NCBI GenBank assembly: GCA_947593955.1
Contig: CANQDV010000010.1
Coordinates: 1-33,476 of the forward strand
From: an uncultured Bacilli bacterium
Lineage (GTDB): Bacteria; Bacillota_I; Bacilli_A; RF39; UBA660
Direction of reading: 5' to 3'
DNA length: 33,476 bases
Shown here: in pieces, positions 7,661-16,170 of the stretch
How positions within the stretch are numbered: the stretch's first letter is position 1
Layout: every line of letters starts with the position of its first letter
Position numbers and translations under genes: made by a program
The notes under the pieces: model-generated
What the model saw: the letters and a program-made list of their open reading frames with translations, nothing else
What the model was told of the DNA's origin: nothing
Databases searched by the model: none

Positions 7661-7844
7661 AAATACCTCTATACTTTTCTAAAATTTTTTTACGCTCTAT
7701 TTCTGTTGAAGACTTACCAATTATACAATTATAAATCCTTTGCTTTAATTCTTTAGTCAATGGCATTCCTTCTTGTGCCATAGCACCATCAACTTTTTTT
7801 ATTTTTTCTTGTATTTCTTTTTCAGTTTGCTTATTATTATTCAT
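7653..7844 (-). CDS. Small VbhA-like Fic antitoxin
   Basis: 63 residues from the ATG at 7844, chosen because GAGTG lies close upstream; the longer in-frame TTG at 7865 has no ribosome site. The sequence VDGAMAQEGMPLTKELKQ resembles the inhibitory helix of VbhA-type antitoxins (S/TxxxEG), here with Ala where Ser/Thr is usual and EG kept. The helix is followed by a short Lys-rich tail. In class I Fic systems the Glu blocks the ATP gamma-phosphate site of the partner. Overlap with the fic gene fits a co-translated pair. The Ala substitution is the main doubt. Confidence 0.75.
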   Translation of the reverse strand: MNNNKQTEKEIQEKIKKVDGAMAQEGMPLTKELKQRIYNCIIGKSSTEIERKKILEKYRGIYG

Positions 7845-7871
7845 TAAAATCACTCGCTTTCTCAAGTTTTT

Positions 7872-9299
7872 TTAATATTGTTTTCCAAAATATATTTTTG
7901 TAACTGCTTTTTTACCACAGCACACACATGGTCCATCAACCTTTTCATCATCGATTAGACATCTAGATTTTATTCCTAAATCATCTTTTATTTTATCTTC
8001 ACACTCTTGATTACCACACCAATTAACTTTAATAAATCCTGATTTAGTTGTAGCTATCTCTTTCATTTCTTCATAGTTCTTAGCTTCATAAATCATACTG
8101 TCTCTTCTAGCTAAAGCTTTATCATACATATCTTTCTGTATTGTTTTTAATAATTCAGTAACTTTTTCACTAATTTCATCTATTTTTACTGTTATTTTTT
8201 CTAATGTATCACGTCTTACTATTGTAACTGAATCCATTTTTAAATCACGTTTACCTATTTCTATTCTAATTGGATATCCTTTTACTTCAGCTTCTGCAAA
8301 TCTAAATCCTGGTGTTTTATCTCTATTATCTAACTTATTAGATATAAGCTTTTTAGTTAAGATTTCACTAATATTATTGGATACAGATAATACTTTTTCA
8401 TCATTACCTATAGGAATAATTATTACTTTTATTGGAGCTATATTTGGTGGTAAAACTAACCCTCTATCATCGCCGTGAGTCATTATAACAGCACCTATCA
8501 TTCTTGTAGATACTCCCCAAGAAGTTTGATAAGGTGTTTCTAATTTATTATCTTTATTTAAAAATTCGATGTTAAAAGCTTTAGCAAAATGATTTCCAAA
8601 ATAATGTGATGTTCCATTTTGCAATGCTACTCCATTATACATCATTGCCTCAAGAGTATATGTTTCTACAGCACCAGCAAATTTTTCTTTTTCTGTTTTT
8701 TTACCTACAATAACAGGAAGAGCTAAATAATCTCTTTGAAATTTTTCATAAACGCCTAACATTCTTAAAGTTTCTTCTTTGGCTTCTTCACTTGTCGCAT
8801 GCATAGTATGACCCTCTTGCCAAAGAATTTCTCTACTTCTTAGGAAAGGTCTTGTTTCTTTTTCCCAACGTACAATAGTACACCACTGATTATATAGCTT
8901 AGGTAAGTCTCGATATGATTTAATGATTTTGCTATAATGCTCACAAAATAATACTTCACTAGTAGGTCTAACGCACATTCTTTCATCTAATTCTTCGTTT
9001 CCACCCTGTGTAACCCACGCCACCTCTGGAGCAAAACCTTTTACATGATCTTTTTCGACATTCAAAAGACTTTCAGGTATAAATAAAGGCATCTGAATAT
9101 TTTCATGACCCGTTTCTTTAAACATTTTATCTAATACAGCTTGCATATTTTCCCAAATTGCATAACCATATGGTCTAATAATCATACTCCCCTTAACAGA
9201 TGAATAATCAACTAAATCAGCTTTTTTACATACATCCGTATACCATTTACCAAAGTCTTCATTTCGACTAGTAATTTCCTTTACTTGTTTATCGTCCAT
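7872..9299 (-). CDS. proS: Prolyl-tRNA synthetase, archaeal/eukaryal-like type
   Basis: 475 residues, class II synthetase attaching proline to tRNA-Pro. Seen: class II motif 2 (IVRWEKETRPFLRSREILWQEGHT), motif 3 (MTHGDDRGLVLPPNIAP), the anticodon-binding domain after it, and the C-terminal Cys-rich region (CGNQEC, then CVCCGKK) ending in IYFGKQY, characteristic of the short type without the bacterial insertion domain. No T-box is seen upstream. A terminator of the zinc-ribbon gene lies just before it, so it has its own promoter (TATAAT-like near 9328). The Fic pair begins 27 bases downstream without a terminator between. Confidence 0.95.
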   Translation of the reverse strand: MDDKQVKEITSRNEDFGKWYTDVCKKADLVDYSSVKGSMIIRPYGYAIWENMQAVLDKMFKETGHENIQMPLFIPESLLNVEKDHVKGFAPEVAWVTQGGNEELDERMCVRPTSEVLFCEHYSKIIKSYRDLPKLYNQWCTIVRWEKETRPFLRSREILWQEGHTMHATSEEAKEETLRMLGVYEKFQRDYLALPVIVGKKTEKEKFAGAVETYTLEAMMYNGVALQNGTSHYFGNHFAKAFNIEFLNKDNKLETPYQTSWGVSTRMIGAVIMTHGDDRGLVLPPNIAPIKVIIIPIGNDEKVLSVSNNISEILTKKLISNKLDNRDKTPGFRFAEAEVKGYPIRIEIGKRDLKMDSVTIVRRDTLEKITVKIDEISEKVTELLKTIQKDMYDKALARRDSMIYEAKNYEEMKEIATTKSGFIKVNWCGNQECEDKIKDDLGIKSRCLIDDEKVDGPCVCCGKKAVTKIYFGKQY

Positions 9300-9346
9300 A
9301 TAAACACACCCTTCACATTTCTTTTATATTATAAGCTATAAATAAA

Positions 9347-9371
9347 GAAAAAAAAAGACATTTTGTCTTTT
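9347..9371 (-). terminator. Intrinsic terminator after the zinc-ribbon gene
   Basis: AAAAGACA (9353-9360) pairs with TGTCTTTT (9364-9371); a T tract follows on the minus strand. It lies 2 bases after the zinc-ribbon stop and isolates proS. Confidence 0.8.
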
Positions 9372-9372
9372 A

Positions 9373-9546
9373 TTACTTATTTTCTTGGCTAGCTTTTTCA
9401 GCTTTTCTTTTGTTACGACATTCTTTGCATCTTTTTGGTTCATTAGTAAAACCTTTTTCTTCGTAAAAAGCTTGGTCTCTTGCAGTGAAAACAAATTCAT
9501 TTCCACAATCAACACATTTAATAGTCTTATCTTGATACTCTTTCAT
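9373..9546 (-). CDS. Small zinc-ribbon protein
   Basis: 57 residues, beginning MKEYQDKTIKCVDCG and containing EFVFTARDQAFYEEKGF and CKECR. Two CxxC pairs (11/14 and 40/43) form a zinc ribbon. This family of small, widely conserved Firmicutes proteins (phrase FVFTxxEQxFYxxKGF) has no established function; nucleic-acid or ribosome binding is a guess. RBS AAGGAGGG lies 6 bases before the ATG. Single gene with its own terminator. Confidence 0.88.
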   Translation of the reverse strand: MKEYQDKTIKCVDCGNEFVFTARDQAFYEEKGFTNEPKRCKECRNKRKAEKASQENK

Positions 9547-9720
9547 ACTCTTCCCTCCTTAAATACTAATATTGGAACATTATTTCGATATCATTTTATC
9601 TTTTTTGTTAAGAGAGAATAATAGTCAAAATACAAGTTCAGTGAGTTTAATCACATTAATAATTATACCACACCACTATAAAATATGCAACGATTTTACT
9701 AATGATGACAATTTCCATAT

Positions 9721-10731
9721 TTATTTATTATGACAATTTAAAACTTTCTCATATGTTGTTTTTAATTGCTCTCCAATTATTTTCAAATCTTTTTCTTTGG
9801 CAACTTTATAAGCTGCAGTAGTTAAATCTGGTAACTCATTGTTTAAAATCTTTTTTATTTTTATTTCAAAGTCATCAATATCATTAGCTTTATAGATATT
9901 GACACCATCAACTAACCATTCATCAAAAACAGGAATATTTCTAATGATTGTTTTTGTTTTACAAGCACAAGCTTCTAAAGCTGGAATACCTTCTGTTTCT
10001 TCAAAAGTTGGAAAAATATACAAGTCAGTACCACCTAAGGCATTAATAATCATATCTTGCTCTACATATCCAGCAAATTTTAAATTAGGAAGCTTTGTTT
10101 TAACAGCTTTTCTTATTTTCCTTGGTATAGTATATAAAGGTGTATATCCAAACCAAATGAACTGATATTCTGGTAATCTTTTAGCAAGTTCTACAAAATC
10201 TAATATCCCTTTTCTTTCCAAATAAAGTCCTATACCCACTATAACTTTATCTTTATCACTAAAACCATAAGTCTTTCTAAAAAGCTCTTTTCCCTCTTTC
10301 GTTGGTTTAAACTTTTCAAGTTCAATGCCATTTGAGATAGCAACTATTTCCCTATTCATACCATAACTATCTAATAATTTCTTAGAATAAGGGGTTGGCG
10401 TTACTATATAATCACCTAATTTATAACAAGTTGTTATCCACTTTTTAAATAGTGGAGCAATTTGATTAGATAAAATAAAACTATTTCTAAAATCTTCCTC
10501 AGTTGAATGAGCATGATATACTACTTTTTTACCTTTTTTCTTAAGTTTTTTGGCAAGAGCAAAAGACTTTGGGCCATATGTATTAATATGGGCTATATCA
10601 AAATCATCATTTGGATCTAATGTATATTCAACTTTAGCATAGTCTAAAGCTTTCATTTGATGTTTGATAGCTTTACCTAAACCACTTTTGCCAATTTGTT
10701 TAAGACCCTCTGCATATAATAAAACTTTCAT
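9721..10731 (-). CDS. GT4-family glycosyltransferase, probably glycolipid synthesis
   Basis: 336 residues, GT-B fold. The N-terminus MKVLLYAEGLKQIGKSGLGKAIKHQMKAL and DIAHINTYGP match Firmicutes glycolipid transferases that add a second hexose to glucosyl-diacylglycerol (LafB/CpoA-like). The C-terminal domain has FPTFEETEGIPALEACACK, the donor-binding E-x7-E pattern of GT4 enzymes. No membrane segment; it probably acts at the inner membrane face. Donor and acceptor cannot be read from sequence, hence no symbol. It lies 91 bases after sigG, with AGGTGA before its ATG. Confidence 0.82.
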   Translation of the reverse strand: MKVLLYAEGLKQIGKSGLGKAIKHQMKALDYAKVEYTLDPNDDFDIAHINTYGPKSFALAKKLKKKGKKVVYHAHSTEEDFRNSFILSNQIAPLFKKWITTCYKLGDYIVTPTPYSKKLLDSYGMNREIVAISNGIELEKFKPTKEGKELFRKTYGFSDKDKVIVGIGLYLERKGILDFVELAKRLPEYQFIWFGYTPLYTIPRKIRKAVKTKLPNLKFAGYVEQDMIINALGGTDLYIFPTFEETEGIPALEACACKTKTIIRNIPVFDEWLVDGVNIYKANDIDDFEIKIKKILNNELPDLTTAAYKVAKEKDLKIIGEQLKTTYEKVLNCHNK

Positions 10732-10822
10732 ACTTCACCTCTATATTTATCCCATTTATTATATATATAAATTTTAAAAAAATCTATATATATCTTTATA
10801 AATAGGTATGTAATAAAATATT

Positions 10823-11599
10823 TTATTGTAAAGAGGATTTCAAATTATCAATGGCATTTTTTTCTATTCTTGATACTTGAGCTTGACTAATTCCTAATTC
10901 ACTTGCTATTTCCATTTGGGTTTTGCCTATTATAAAACGTTGATCTAAGATAAATTGTTCTCTTTCATTTAACCTTTCTATAGCATCTCCTACTGATATT
11001 TTAGTATCTAAATCATTATTTTTAACACTTTTATCTTCTATTTGATCAAATAAATATATCGTATCTCCCCCATCAGAATAAATAGGTTCAAAAATACTTA
11101 CTGGATCTTTCATAGAATCAAGGGCATTAATAATATCAAAAGTTGCCACATCTAAGTCCTTAGACAATTCTTCTATTGTAGGTTCTACTCCATTCTCCAT
11201 AACAAGTTCATCTTTTCTTTTTAATGTTTTGTATGCCAAATCTTTTAATGATCTACTAACTCTAATGCTATTGTTATCCCTTAAATACCTTCGCACTTCA
11301 CCTTGAATCATAGGTACACAATATGTAGAAAACTTTACTCCATATGAAAGATCAAAATTATCAATGGCTTTTAAAAGTCCTACACAACCTATTTGAAACA
11401 AATCATCCATGTTTTCTTCTTTGTAAGAAAACTTTTTCAGTATGGATAAGACCAATTTTAAATTACCATTAACTAATTCGTCTCTAGCACTATTATCGCC
11501 ATCTTGCATTCTTTTAAACAGTGCATCCATTTCTTCACTTGTTAATACTTTAATATTTGCTGTATTCACGCCACTTATTTCAACTTTGTGACGTGCCAT
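10823..11599 (-). CDS. sigG: RNA polymerase sigma-G factor (late forespore)
   Basis: 258 residues. The start MARHKVEISGVNTANIKVLTSEEM parallels B. subtilis SigG (SRNKVEICGVDTSKLPVL). Region 2 contains NGNLKLVLSILKKF and DDLFQIGCVGLLKAIDNFD, then VKFSTYCVPMIQGEVRRYLRDNN and IRVSRSLKDLAY; region 4 carries the helix-turn-helix GKTQMEIASELGISQAQVSRIEKNA. SigG directs late forespore genes after engulfment. The SigG N-terminal signature separates it from SigF. spoIIGA and sigE, its neighbours in B. subtilis, are not next to it. RBS GGGAGGG precedes the ATG. Confidence 0.93.
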   Translation of the reverse strand: MARHKVEISGVNTANIKVLTSEEMDALFKRMQDGDNSARDELVNGNLKLVLSILKKFSYKEENMDDLFQIGCVGLLKAIDNFDLSYGVKFSTYCVPMIQGEVRRYLRDNNSIRVSRSLKDLAYKTLKRKDELVMENGVEPTIEELSKDLDVATFDIINALDSMKDPVSIFEPIYSDGGDTIYLFDQIEDKSVKNNDLDTKISVGDAIERLNEREQFILDQRFIIGKTQMEIASELGISQAQVSRIEKNAIDNLKSSLQ

Positions 11600-11617
11600 A
11601 TTTTATCCCTCCCACTT

Positions 11618-11647
11618 TATAGTGAAAAAAATAAAAACTTTTTATGC
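11618..11647 (-). promoter_or_regulatory. Possible SigG/SigF-type promoter of sigG
   Basis: Minus strand: TGCATA-like -35 (GCATA at 11643-11647), an 18-base spacer and CACTATA (11618-11624), one mismatch from CATNNTA. It lies about 20 bases before the start codon. This fits autoregulation as in B. subtilis. A TTGACA lies just upstream but has no good -10. Confidence 0.4.
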
Positions 11648-11685
11648 AAAGATTGTCAAATTATTCTATTTAAAAACGATTTACA

Positions 11686-11725
11686 AATTAAAAAACGATT
11701 AATTATTTTATTAACTAATCATTTT
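11686..11725 (-). terminator. Terminator of the HipA-like gene
   Basis: A 14-bp stem with two G-U pairs on the minus-strand RNA (arms 11692-11705 and 11712-11725), followed by a T run. It lies directly after the stop at 11726 and protects sigG from read-through. Confidence 0.75.
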
Positions 11726-12730
11726 TTATAGTTTAATTAAAGATTTTACCTTTTTTAAGTGATCCTTAGCATTATCTAAAAAATATTCTTTGATATATTC
11801 AGGCATTTCACAATTTGTTCTTTCATCTATACAAACAGGTATCTTGTCTAAATTACGATTTAAAGCCATTACTTTTACTTGTAAACTTTTATAGTAATCA
11901 GATCCTCCATTAGTTAGAAGTTTTTCCAGTATTTCTAGAGGCTTTTTTTGGTTGGAATTATCAAAAGATAAGTTAAGATTTTCATTTTCCAATGCACCTA
12001 TTTGATTATGCTTAAATAAAACATCATGATGTAAATTAAAAATTCTTGCTCCATCAAATTGAGGACATATGTAAGAATCATTAATTATTCCCCAATTATC
12101 AACATGATCGTCAGTATTTATGGTCAAACAATCAAAAGTTAATTTATCAACTAATCCATTAATTAAATAAAACACCTTACTACCATCCGAATATTTTTGC
12201 TTATATCTATCTTCCAACATAGTAGTTATAAATTGCACATTATTTAACTTGTCAGTTATTTCATCTATATTATGCTTATTATTATCAATACCATATGCAT
12301 TAAATAAATGAGAATTAGTTTTTAACTGTTCTTCATAATAAGATAATATTAAATCAAAGCCTGAACAATACGTATCATATTCATTTAAAAAATTATAACT
12401 GATAGATCCTTGTTGTCTATTAAAAATAGCTAAATCATTATGAGCTGTTTTCATATGTAAAATATTAGCAATCTCCTCAGCAATTAATTCAGCATATGCT
12501 TCACAACTATTCTTCATTTGAGATTTAAATAAAGCAATTTTTTCTCCTGTTTCAATTGAAATAATCCAAAACTTATCACTTCTACCACTTATTTCTACAT
12601 CAATTAAACCATTATTATATAAATCCTCTTCATCAATAAACTCTCTATTTAAGATATCTAAAAAATATCTGTTTAAATCTAAAAAGCCTTTTTTCCTTCT
12701 TAATAAAATTTTATTTATAACAACTTCCAT
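11726..12730 (-). CDS. HipA/CtkA-like protein kinase
   Basis: 334 residues. The kinase-like layout is visible: ALFKSQ near 67-71 (candidate ATP Lys), EAYAELIAEEIANILHMKTA (77-96) as in HipA-type proteins, the catalytic-loop pattern NTDDHVDNWG (205-214) matching the HipA NTDRHxxNWG, and QFDGAR (224-229) in place of the metal-binding DxG. HipA enzymes phosphorylate glutamyl-tRNA synthetase or other targets and drive persistence. No HipB-type DNA-binding antitoxin is adjacent; the gene is single, so a CtkA-like solo kinase or a house-keeping role is possible. Confidence 0.72.
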   Translation of the reverse strand: MEVVINKILLRRKKGFLDLNRYFLDILNREFIDEEDLYNNGLIDVEISGRSDKFWIISIETGEKIALFKSQMKNSCEAYAELIAEEIANILHMKTAHNDLAIFNRQQGSISYNFLNEYDTYCSGFDLILSYYEEQLKTNSHLFNAYGIDNNKHNIDEITDKLNNVQFITTMLEDRYKQKYSDGSKVFYLINGLVDKLTFDCLTINTDDHVDNWGIINDSYICPQFDGARIFNLHHDVLFKHNQIGALENENLNLSFDNSNQKKPLEILEKLLTNGGSDYYKSLQVKVMALNRNLDKIPVCIDERTNCEMPEYIKEYFLDNAKDHLKKVKSLIKL

Positions 12731-12812
12731 ACTATAATTCCATTACTGTATCACTAAATAGAAAAAATTAATTTTTCCCTAAGATAATTATACCCTCCAG
12801 CAATTAATCCTT

Positions 12813-13226
12813 TCATGACTCTTCTTTTAACTCTTTCAATTTGGAAAGAAGTCTTTTATATAATTTTATGTTATTAGAATACTTACTTTTTTCATCAAAT
12901 TTGATAATTATATCATAACCACCATTTTCCTGAAAATTAGTATCATATTCTATATCAAAAATACCAATTTCTTCTTCTAGATAATTCTTTATTCTATTAC
13001 AGTCAATGCAATCATTTATTTTTTCTAATGATGTGCGCATACCAAAGCTATTGCTTTTATCGTTAAAGCCTAAAAACCACTTATATGAATATAAACTACC
13101 ATTGGCGTTCAAAATCATCCCTTCACCTTTAGTAGAGTTCCATTCATGTAAATCTATAATAGCATCAGTACGCATTTTTTCTAATTTTAATGCTATTTCT
13201 TGTTCAGTTAAATCTTCTTTTGGCAT
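12813..13226 (-). CDS. Uncharacterised 137-residue protein
   Basis: No family recognised. Soluble, mixed alpha/beta, with Trp-containing phrases (DLHEWNSTKGEGMILNANGS, YSYKWFLGFNDK) and a Lys-rich C-terminal helix. It may be an immunity- or adaptor-type small protein, but nothing in the sequence decides. The ATG has a run of six G (GGGGGGA) as ribosome site, and a TATAAT-like -10 lies about 20 bases further up. Confidence 0.65.
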   Translation of the reverse strand: MPKEDLTEQEIALKLEKMRTDAIIDLHEWNSTKGEGMILNANGSLYSYKWFLGFNDKSNSFGMRTSLEKINDCIDCNRIKNYLEEEIGIFDIEYDTNFQENGGYDIIIKFDEKSKYSNNIKLYKRLLSKLKELKEES

Positions 13227-13276
13227 ATTAATCCCCCCTATACTTAAATTATATCATATAGTATATCTTTATTTTT

Positions 13277-13663
13277 CTAACAATCTTTTCCATAAGAATA
13301 ACCAATATATATAGTATTAAAAATATGATGCCTACCACTACTATAGTTCCAAATAGTTATATCTTGAGCGTTATCATAATAATAAATATTTCCATGACAT
13401 GACATTTTTTCTAAATTATTTAAATAATTATTTTTAACTTTATCAATAGACGTTTTACTTCTCAAAGTATAAAAAGTTACTCCATACATTCCTCCTAATC
13501 TCTTATAATAAGAAAACAAGGGAATAGGAATAGTTATTTCTTCATTTTTAAAAGTTTTATATTCTTTGTAAAAGAAAGTGCTGTTGTATATTAAAACAGT
13601 AGATATAATTACAAATAATAATAGTGCTATATATTTAAACATACACTTATTTATATACTTCAT
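13277..13663 (-). CDS. Uncharacterised membrane-anchored protein, 128 residues
   Basis: One membrane segment near residues 10-28 (IALLLFVIISTVLIYNSTFF), then an extracytoplasmic domain rich in Tyr with two Cys (SCHGN and the C-terminal KDC). No family recognised. The ATG has AGAGGGG upstream. It follows serS by 33 bases with no clear terminator between, so it may be co-transcribed. Function unknown. Confidence 0.65.
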   Translation of the reverse strand: MKYINKCMFKYIALLLFVIISTVLIYNSTFFYKEYKTFKNEEITIPIPLFSYYKRLGGMYGVTFYTLRSKTSIDKVKNNYLNNLEKMSCHGNIYYYDNAQDITIWNYSSGRHHIFNTIYIGYSYGKDC

Positions 13664-13696
13664 ATTTTACCCCTCTTTAAATAACCTATAGACTCT

Positions 13697-14989
13697 TTAT
13701 TTGTTTTTAGGTTTTATTATTTCGATACCACCCATGTAAGGTTGAAGTACTTTAGGAATCTTAATAGATCCATCTTTTTGATAGTTGTTTTCAAGTAACG
13801 CTATCAACATTCTTGGTGGGGCTATAACAGTATTATTTAAAGTATGGACGAATTCTTTTTCACCATTTTCCTTTTTATAACGAATAGCTAAGCGACGAGC
13901 CTGGGCATCTGTTAAATTTGAACAAGAACATACTTCAAAATATTTTTGTTGACGTGGACTCCATGCTTCTATATCACAAGAACGATATTTTAAATCCGCT
14001 AAATCGCCACTACAACATACCAATTTGCGAACAGGTATATCTAAAGTTCTAAATAATTCCACAGAATAATTCCACATTTTATCGTACCACATATCACTAT
14101 CTTCCTTTTTACACAAAACAACCATTTCTTGTTTTTCAAACTGATGGATACGATATATTCCTCTTTCTTCGATTCCATGAGCACCTACTTCTTTTCTAAA
14201 ACATGGAGAATAAGATGTCATAGTAATAGGCAAATCGCTTTCTTTGATAATCTGATCTTTAAATTTGGCTATCATAGAATGTTCACTAGTACCGATAAGA
14301 TATAAATCTTCTCCTTCAATCTTATACATCATATTAGCTTTTTCTTCAAAAGACATAACACCATCAACAGCCTCACTTCTAATCATATAAGGGGGAATAC
14401 AATAAGTAAATCCTTTATCAATCATAAAATCACGGGCATAAGTTAAAACTGCACTATGTAGTCTAGCAATATCACCCATCAAATAATAGAATCCATTACC
14501 AGTTACACGACCAGCAGAATCTTTATCTAAGCCATCAAAACTAGCCATAATATCAGAGTGATATGGGATGTCATAATCAGGAACATAAGGATCGCCAAAT
14601 CTTTTCTCTTCAACATTCTTGCTATCATCTTCACCTATTGGCACATCATCAGCAATAATATTAGGAATACTCATCATTTTTTCTTTAATCAATTTACTCA
14701 AATTTTCTTCTTTTTCAGTAAGTTCATCTATTTCACTATTCATTTTAGATATTTTCTCTTTTAAAGCCATAGCTTCATCTTTCTTACCTTCGCGCATTAA
14801 TGAACCTATACTATCGCTAATCTTATTTTTTTCAGCTTTTAAATTATCCGCATTAACCTTTATATTACGAAATTCAATATCTAAATCATATACCTCATCA
14901 ACTAATGGTAATTTCTGATTTTGAAACTTCTTCTTTATATTTTCTTTAACTAATTCTTTATTTTCTCTTATTAATTTTATATCTATCAT
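13697..14989 (-). CDS. serS: Seryl-tRNA synthetase
   Basis: 430 residues from the ATG at 14989. N-terminal long coiled-coil arm (about 35-110) that grips the tRNA-Ser long arm; class II core with GTSEHSMIAKF, the motif-2 region SPCFRKEVGAHGIEERGIYRIHQFEKQEM, DLKYRSCDIEAWSP and motif 3 (NNTVIAPPRMLIALLENN). It charges tRNA-Ser and also supplies Ser-tRNA-Sec where present. The ATG is one base after the stop of the HD gene, and its GGAG lies in that gene's last codons, so translation is coupled. The longer in-frame TTG at 14998 sits too close to that site. Controlled by the T-box at 15500-15715. Confidence 0.96.
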   Translation of the reverse strand: MIDIKLIRENKELVKENIKKKFQNQKLPLVDEVYDLDIEFRNIKVNADNLKAEKNKISDSIGSLMREGKKDEAMALKEKISKMNSEIDELTEKEENLSKLIKEKMMSIPNIIADDVPIGEDDSKNVEEKRFGDPYVPDYDIPYHSDIMASFDGLDKDSAGRVTGNGFYYLMGDIARLHSAVLTYARDFMIDKGFTYCIPPYMIRSEAVDGVMSFEEKANMMYKIEGEDLYLIGTSEHSMIAKFKDQIIKESDLPITMTSYSPCFRKEVGAHGIEERGIYRIHQFEKQEMVVLCKKEDSDMWYDKMWNYSVELFRTLDIPVRKLVCCSGDLADLKYRSCDIEAWSPRQQKYFEVCSCSNLTDAQARRLAIRYKKENGEKEFVHTLNNTVIAPPRMLIALLENNYQKDGSIKIPKVLQPYMGGIEIIKPKNK

Positions 14990-14990
14990 T

Positions 14991-15488
14991 TTAATCAATC
15001 TCCTTTAATCTATTCATGATTTTTTCATGAGTAGGAACATACCTTTTTTCAATTCTCTCATAATCTTTTATAGTTGGATTTTTTATTCGCTTAATGTCCA
15101 TATTATTTTCTAAATCTGCTAATTTTACTTCTAAAGCTTCTCTCGAGCCATTGGCAATAATATTATCAATATACTTATGATAATCTATTTTTTTATCCCT
15201 TGTTAACATTAATATATCTTGCACTATTTTATTGGAAAAACCTATATCTAATAAATCTGTTGCCATTACTTTCTTATCTTCTATAACATCATGTAACAAA
15301 GCTAAAACTTTTTCATCAATAGTATGAACATGTGTATATACATAAATAATGTGTAACATATATGGCATACCACCTTTATCTATATCATTTTCAAATAAAT
15401 GAGTAGCAATTTCTAAGGCCTTATATATCATATTATTATTCTTTTTTAAATCTTCATACTTATCTTCATCAAAATAATTTTTCAACAT
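14991..15488 (-). CDS. HD-domain phosphohydrolase of RelA/SpoT-hydrolase type
   Basis: 165 residues, a single HD domain: H46 in PYMLHIIYV, the HD pair in ALLHDVIED (66-67), and KLADLENNMD near 140, matching the (p)ppGpp-hydrolase core of RelA/SpoT proteins (and small SAH-like or MESH1-like enzymes). No synthetase or regulatory domain. The substrate may be (p)ppGpp or another nucleotide. It is first in the operon with serS under a serine T-box, linking nucleotide hydrolysis to uncharged tRNA-Ser. RBS AGGAGG lies just before the ATG. Confidence 0.8.
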   Translation of the reverse strand: MLKNYFDEDKYEDLKKNNNMIYKALEIATHLFENDIDKGGMPYMLHIIYVYTHVHTIDEKVLALLHDVIEDKKVMATDLLDIGFSNKIVQDILMLTRDKKIDYHKYIDNIIANGSREALEVKLADLENNMDIKRIKNPTIKDYERIEKRYVPTHEKIMNRLKEID

Positions 15489-15499
15489 AATATCCTCCT

Positions 15500-15715
15500 A
15501 AAAAATAAAAAGACTAATAATAGGAGTGAATAATCACGGTGCCATCCTACTTTAGCCTCAATTTGCATAACGGTATAACCGAAAATAGATACTTAATTCC
15601 CTATTTCACTCATGAGTTGATTCAGTACATTTATTCTTAGTTTACACCTACCACTAAGTCTCTTATTTAATAAATAAATACCTACTAATCTCAATCATTG
15701 ATTTAAATATTACAT
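15500..15715 (-). promoter_or_regulatory. T-box leader (serine) of the HD-serS operon
   Basis: The minus-strand RNA has the T-box word AGGATGGCACCG (plus 15537-15548 region), which pairs with the tRNA acceptor end. Upstream, GAATCAACTC in the stem I region gives UCA, a serine codon, as the likely specifier. The T-box is followed by GTG/CAC and AGGA/TCCT pairing and a T tract (terminator), then the RBS. Uncharged tRNA-Ser should favour read-through. The specifier is inferred by position, not by folding. Confidence 0.88.
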
Positions 15716-15719
15716 TATT

Positions 15720-15747
15720 ATTATACCAAGAAAATCTATCTTTTCAA
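15720..15747 (-). promoter_or_regulatory. SigA promoter of the serS T-box transcript
   Basis: TTGAAA (15742-15747), a 16-base spacer and TATAAT (15720-15725) on the minus strand. It sits inside the 3' end of the upstream 118-residue gene. Confidence 0.65.
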
Positions 15748-16092
15748 TCTTTTTGATAAAATATGTCCATCATTTACTAACAAATTAAAGAAATCTTTAT
15801 CATGAGAATAATTATTATATGCTTTTTGAATGACACCATCAGTTGATACTATCATCCAATATAATTCATCATTTTCTAATTCACTATAATGAATATTTTT
15901 TAAAAATACTACATTATTAGATTGCATTGCTTCATCAATATTATTGTTTTCGGAAAATGTTTTATGATAATCTGGAACAGCTAATTTTAATAAATTATTA
16001 GATGCATCATGGTAAGCAATTGTATATTCATGAAATGTTAACTCTTCTAATTCTTTCTCACTTATTATTTTAAAAAATGTATATGTTGTCAT
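15736..16092 (-). CDS. Uncharacterised 118-residue protein
   Basis: No family recognised. Soluble and acidic, with aromatic-rich phrases (MTTYTFFKIISEKELEELTFHEY, ELYWMIVSTDG) and a basic C-terminus. Strong RBS (AAAGGAGGAG) before the ATG. It stands between the dnaB terminator and the serS promoter, which overlaps its 3' end, so no terminator of its own is evident. Function unknown. Confidence 0.68.
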   Translation of the reverse strand: MTTYTFFKIISEKELEELTFHEYTIAYHDASNNLLKLAVPDYHKTFSENNNIDEAMQSNNVVFLKNIHYSELENDELYWMIVSTDGVIQKAYNNYSHDKDFFNLLVNDGHILSKRLKR

Positions 16093-16134
16093 ATTATGCT
16101 CCTCCTTTTCTGATGTAAAAATGATTATAACAAA

Positions 16135-16170
16135 AAAGCAATGATATTACAATATTATAATCATTGCTTT
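16135..16170 (-). terminator. Intrinsic terminator after dnaB
   Basis: AAAGCAATGAT (16135-16145) pairs with ATCATTGCTTT (16160-16170), followed on the minus strand by a T run. The stem begins at the dnaB stop. Confidence 0.8.

Noticed and set aside
10805..10822. CAATAAAATATTTTATTG palindrome after sigG as a terminator
   Set aside because: Weak A/T stem with no T tract on the minus strand; transcription may continue into the glycosyltransferase gene.
12757..12779. Terminator hairpin after the 12813 gene
   Set aside because: GAAAAATT/AATTTTTTC symmetry is only A/T pairs and too weak to call.
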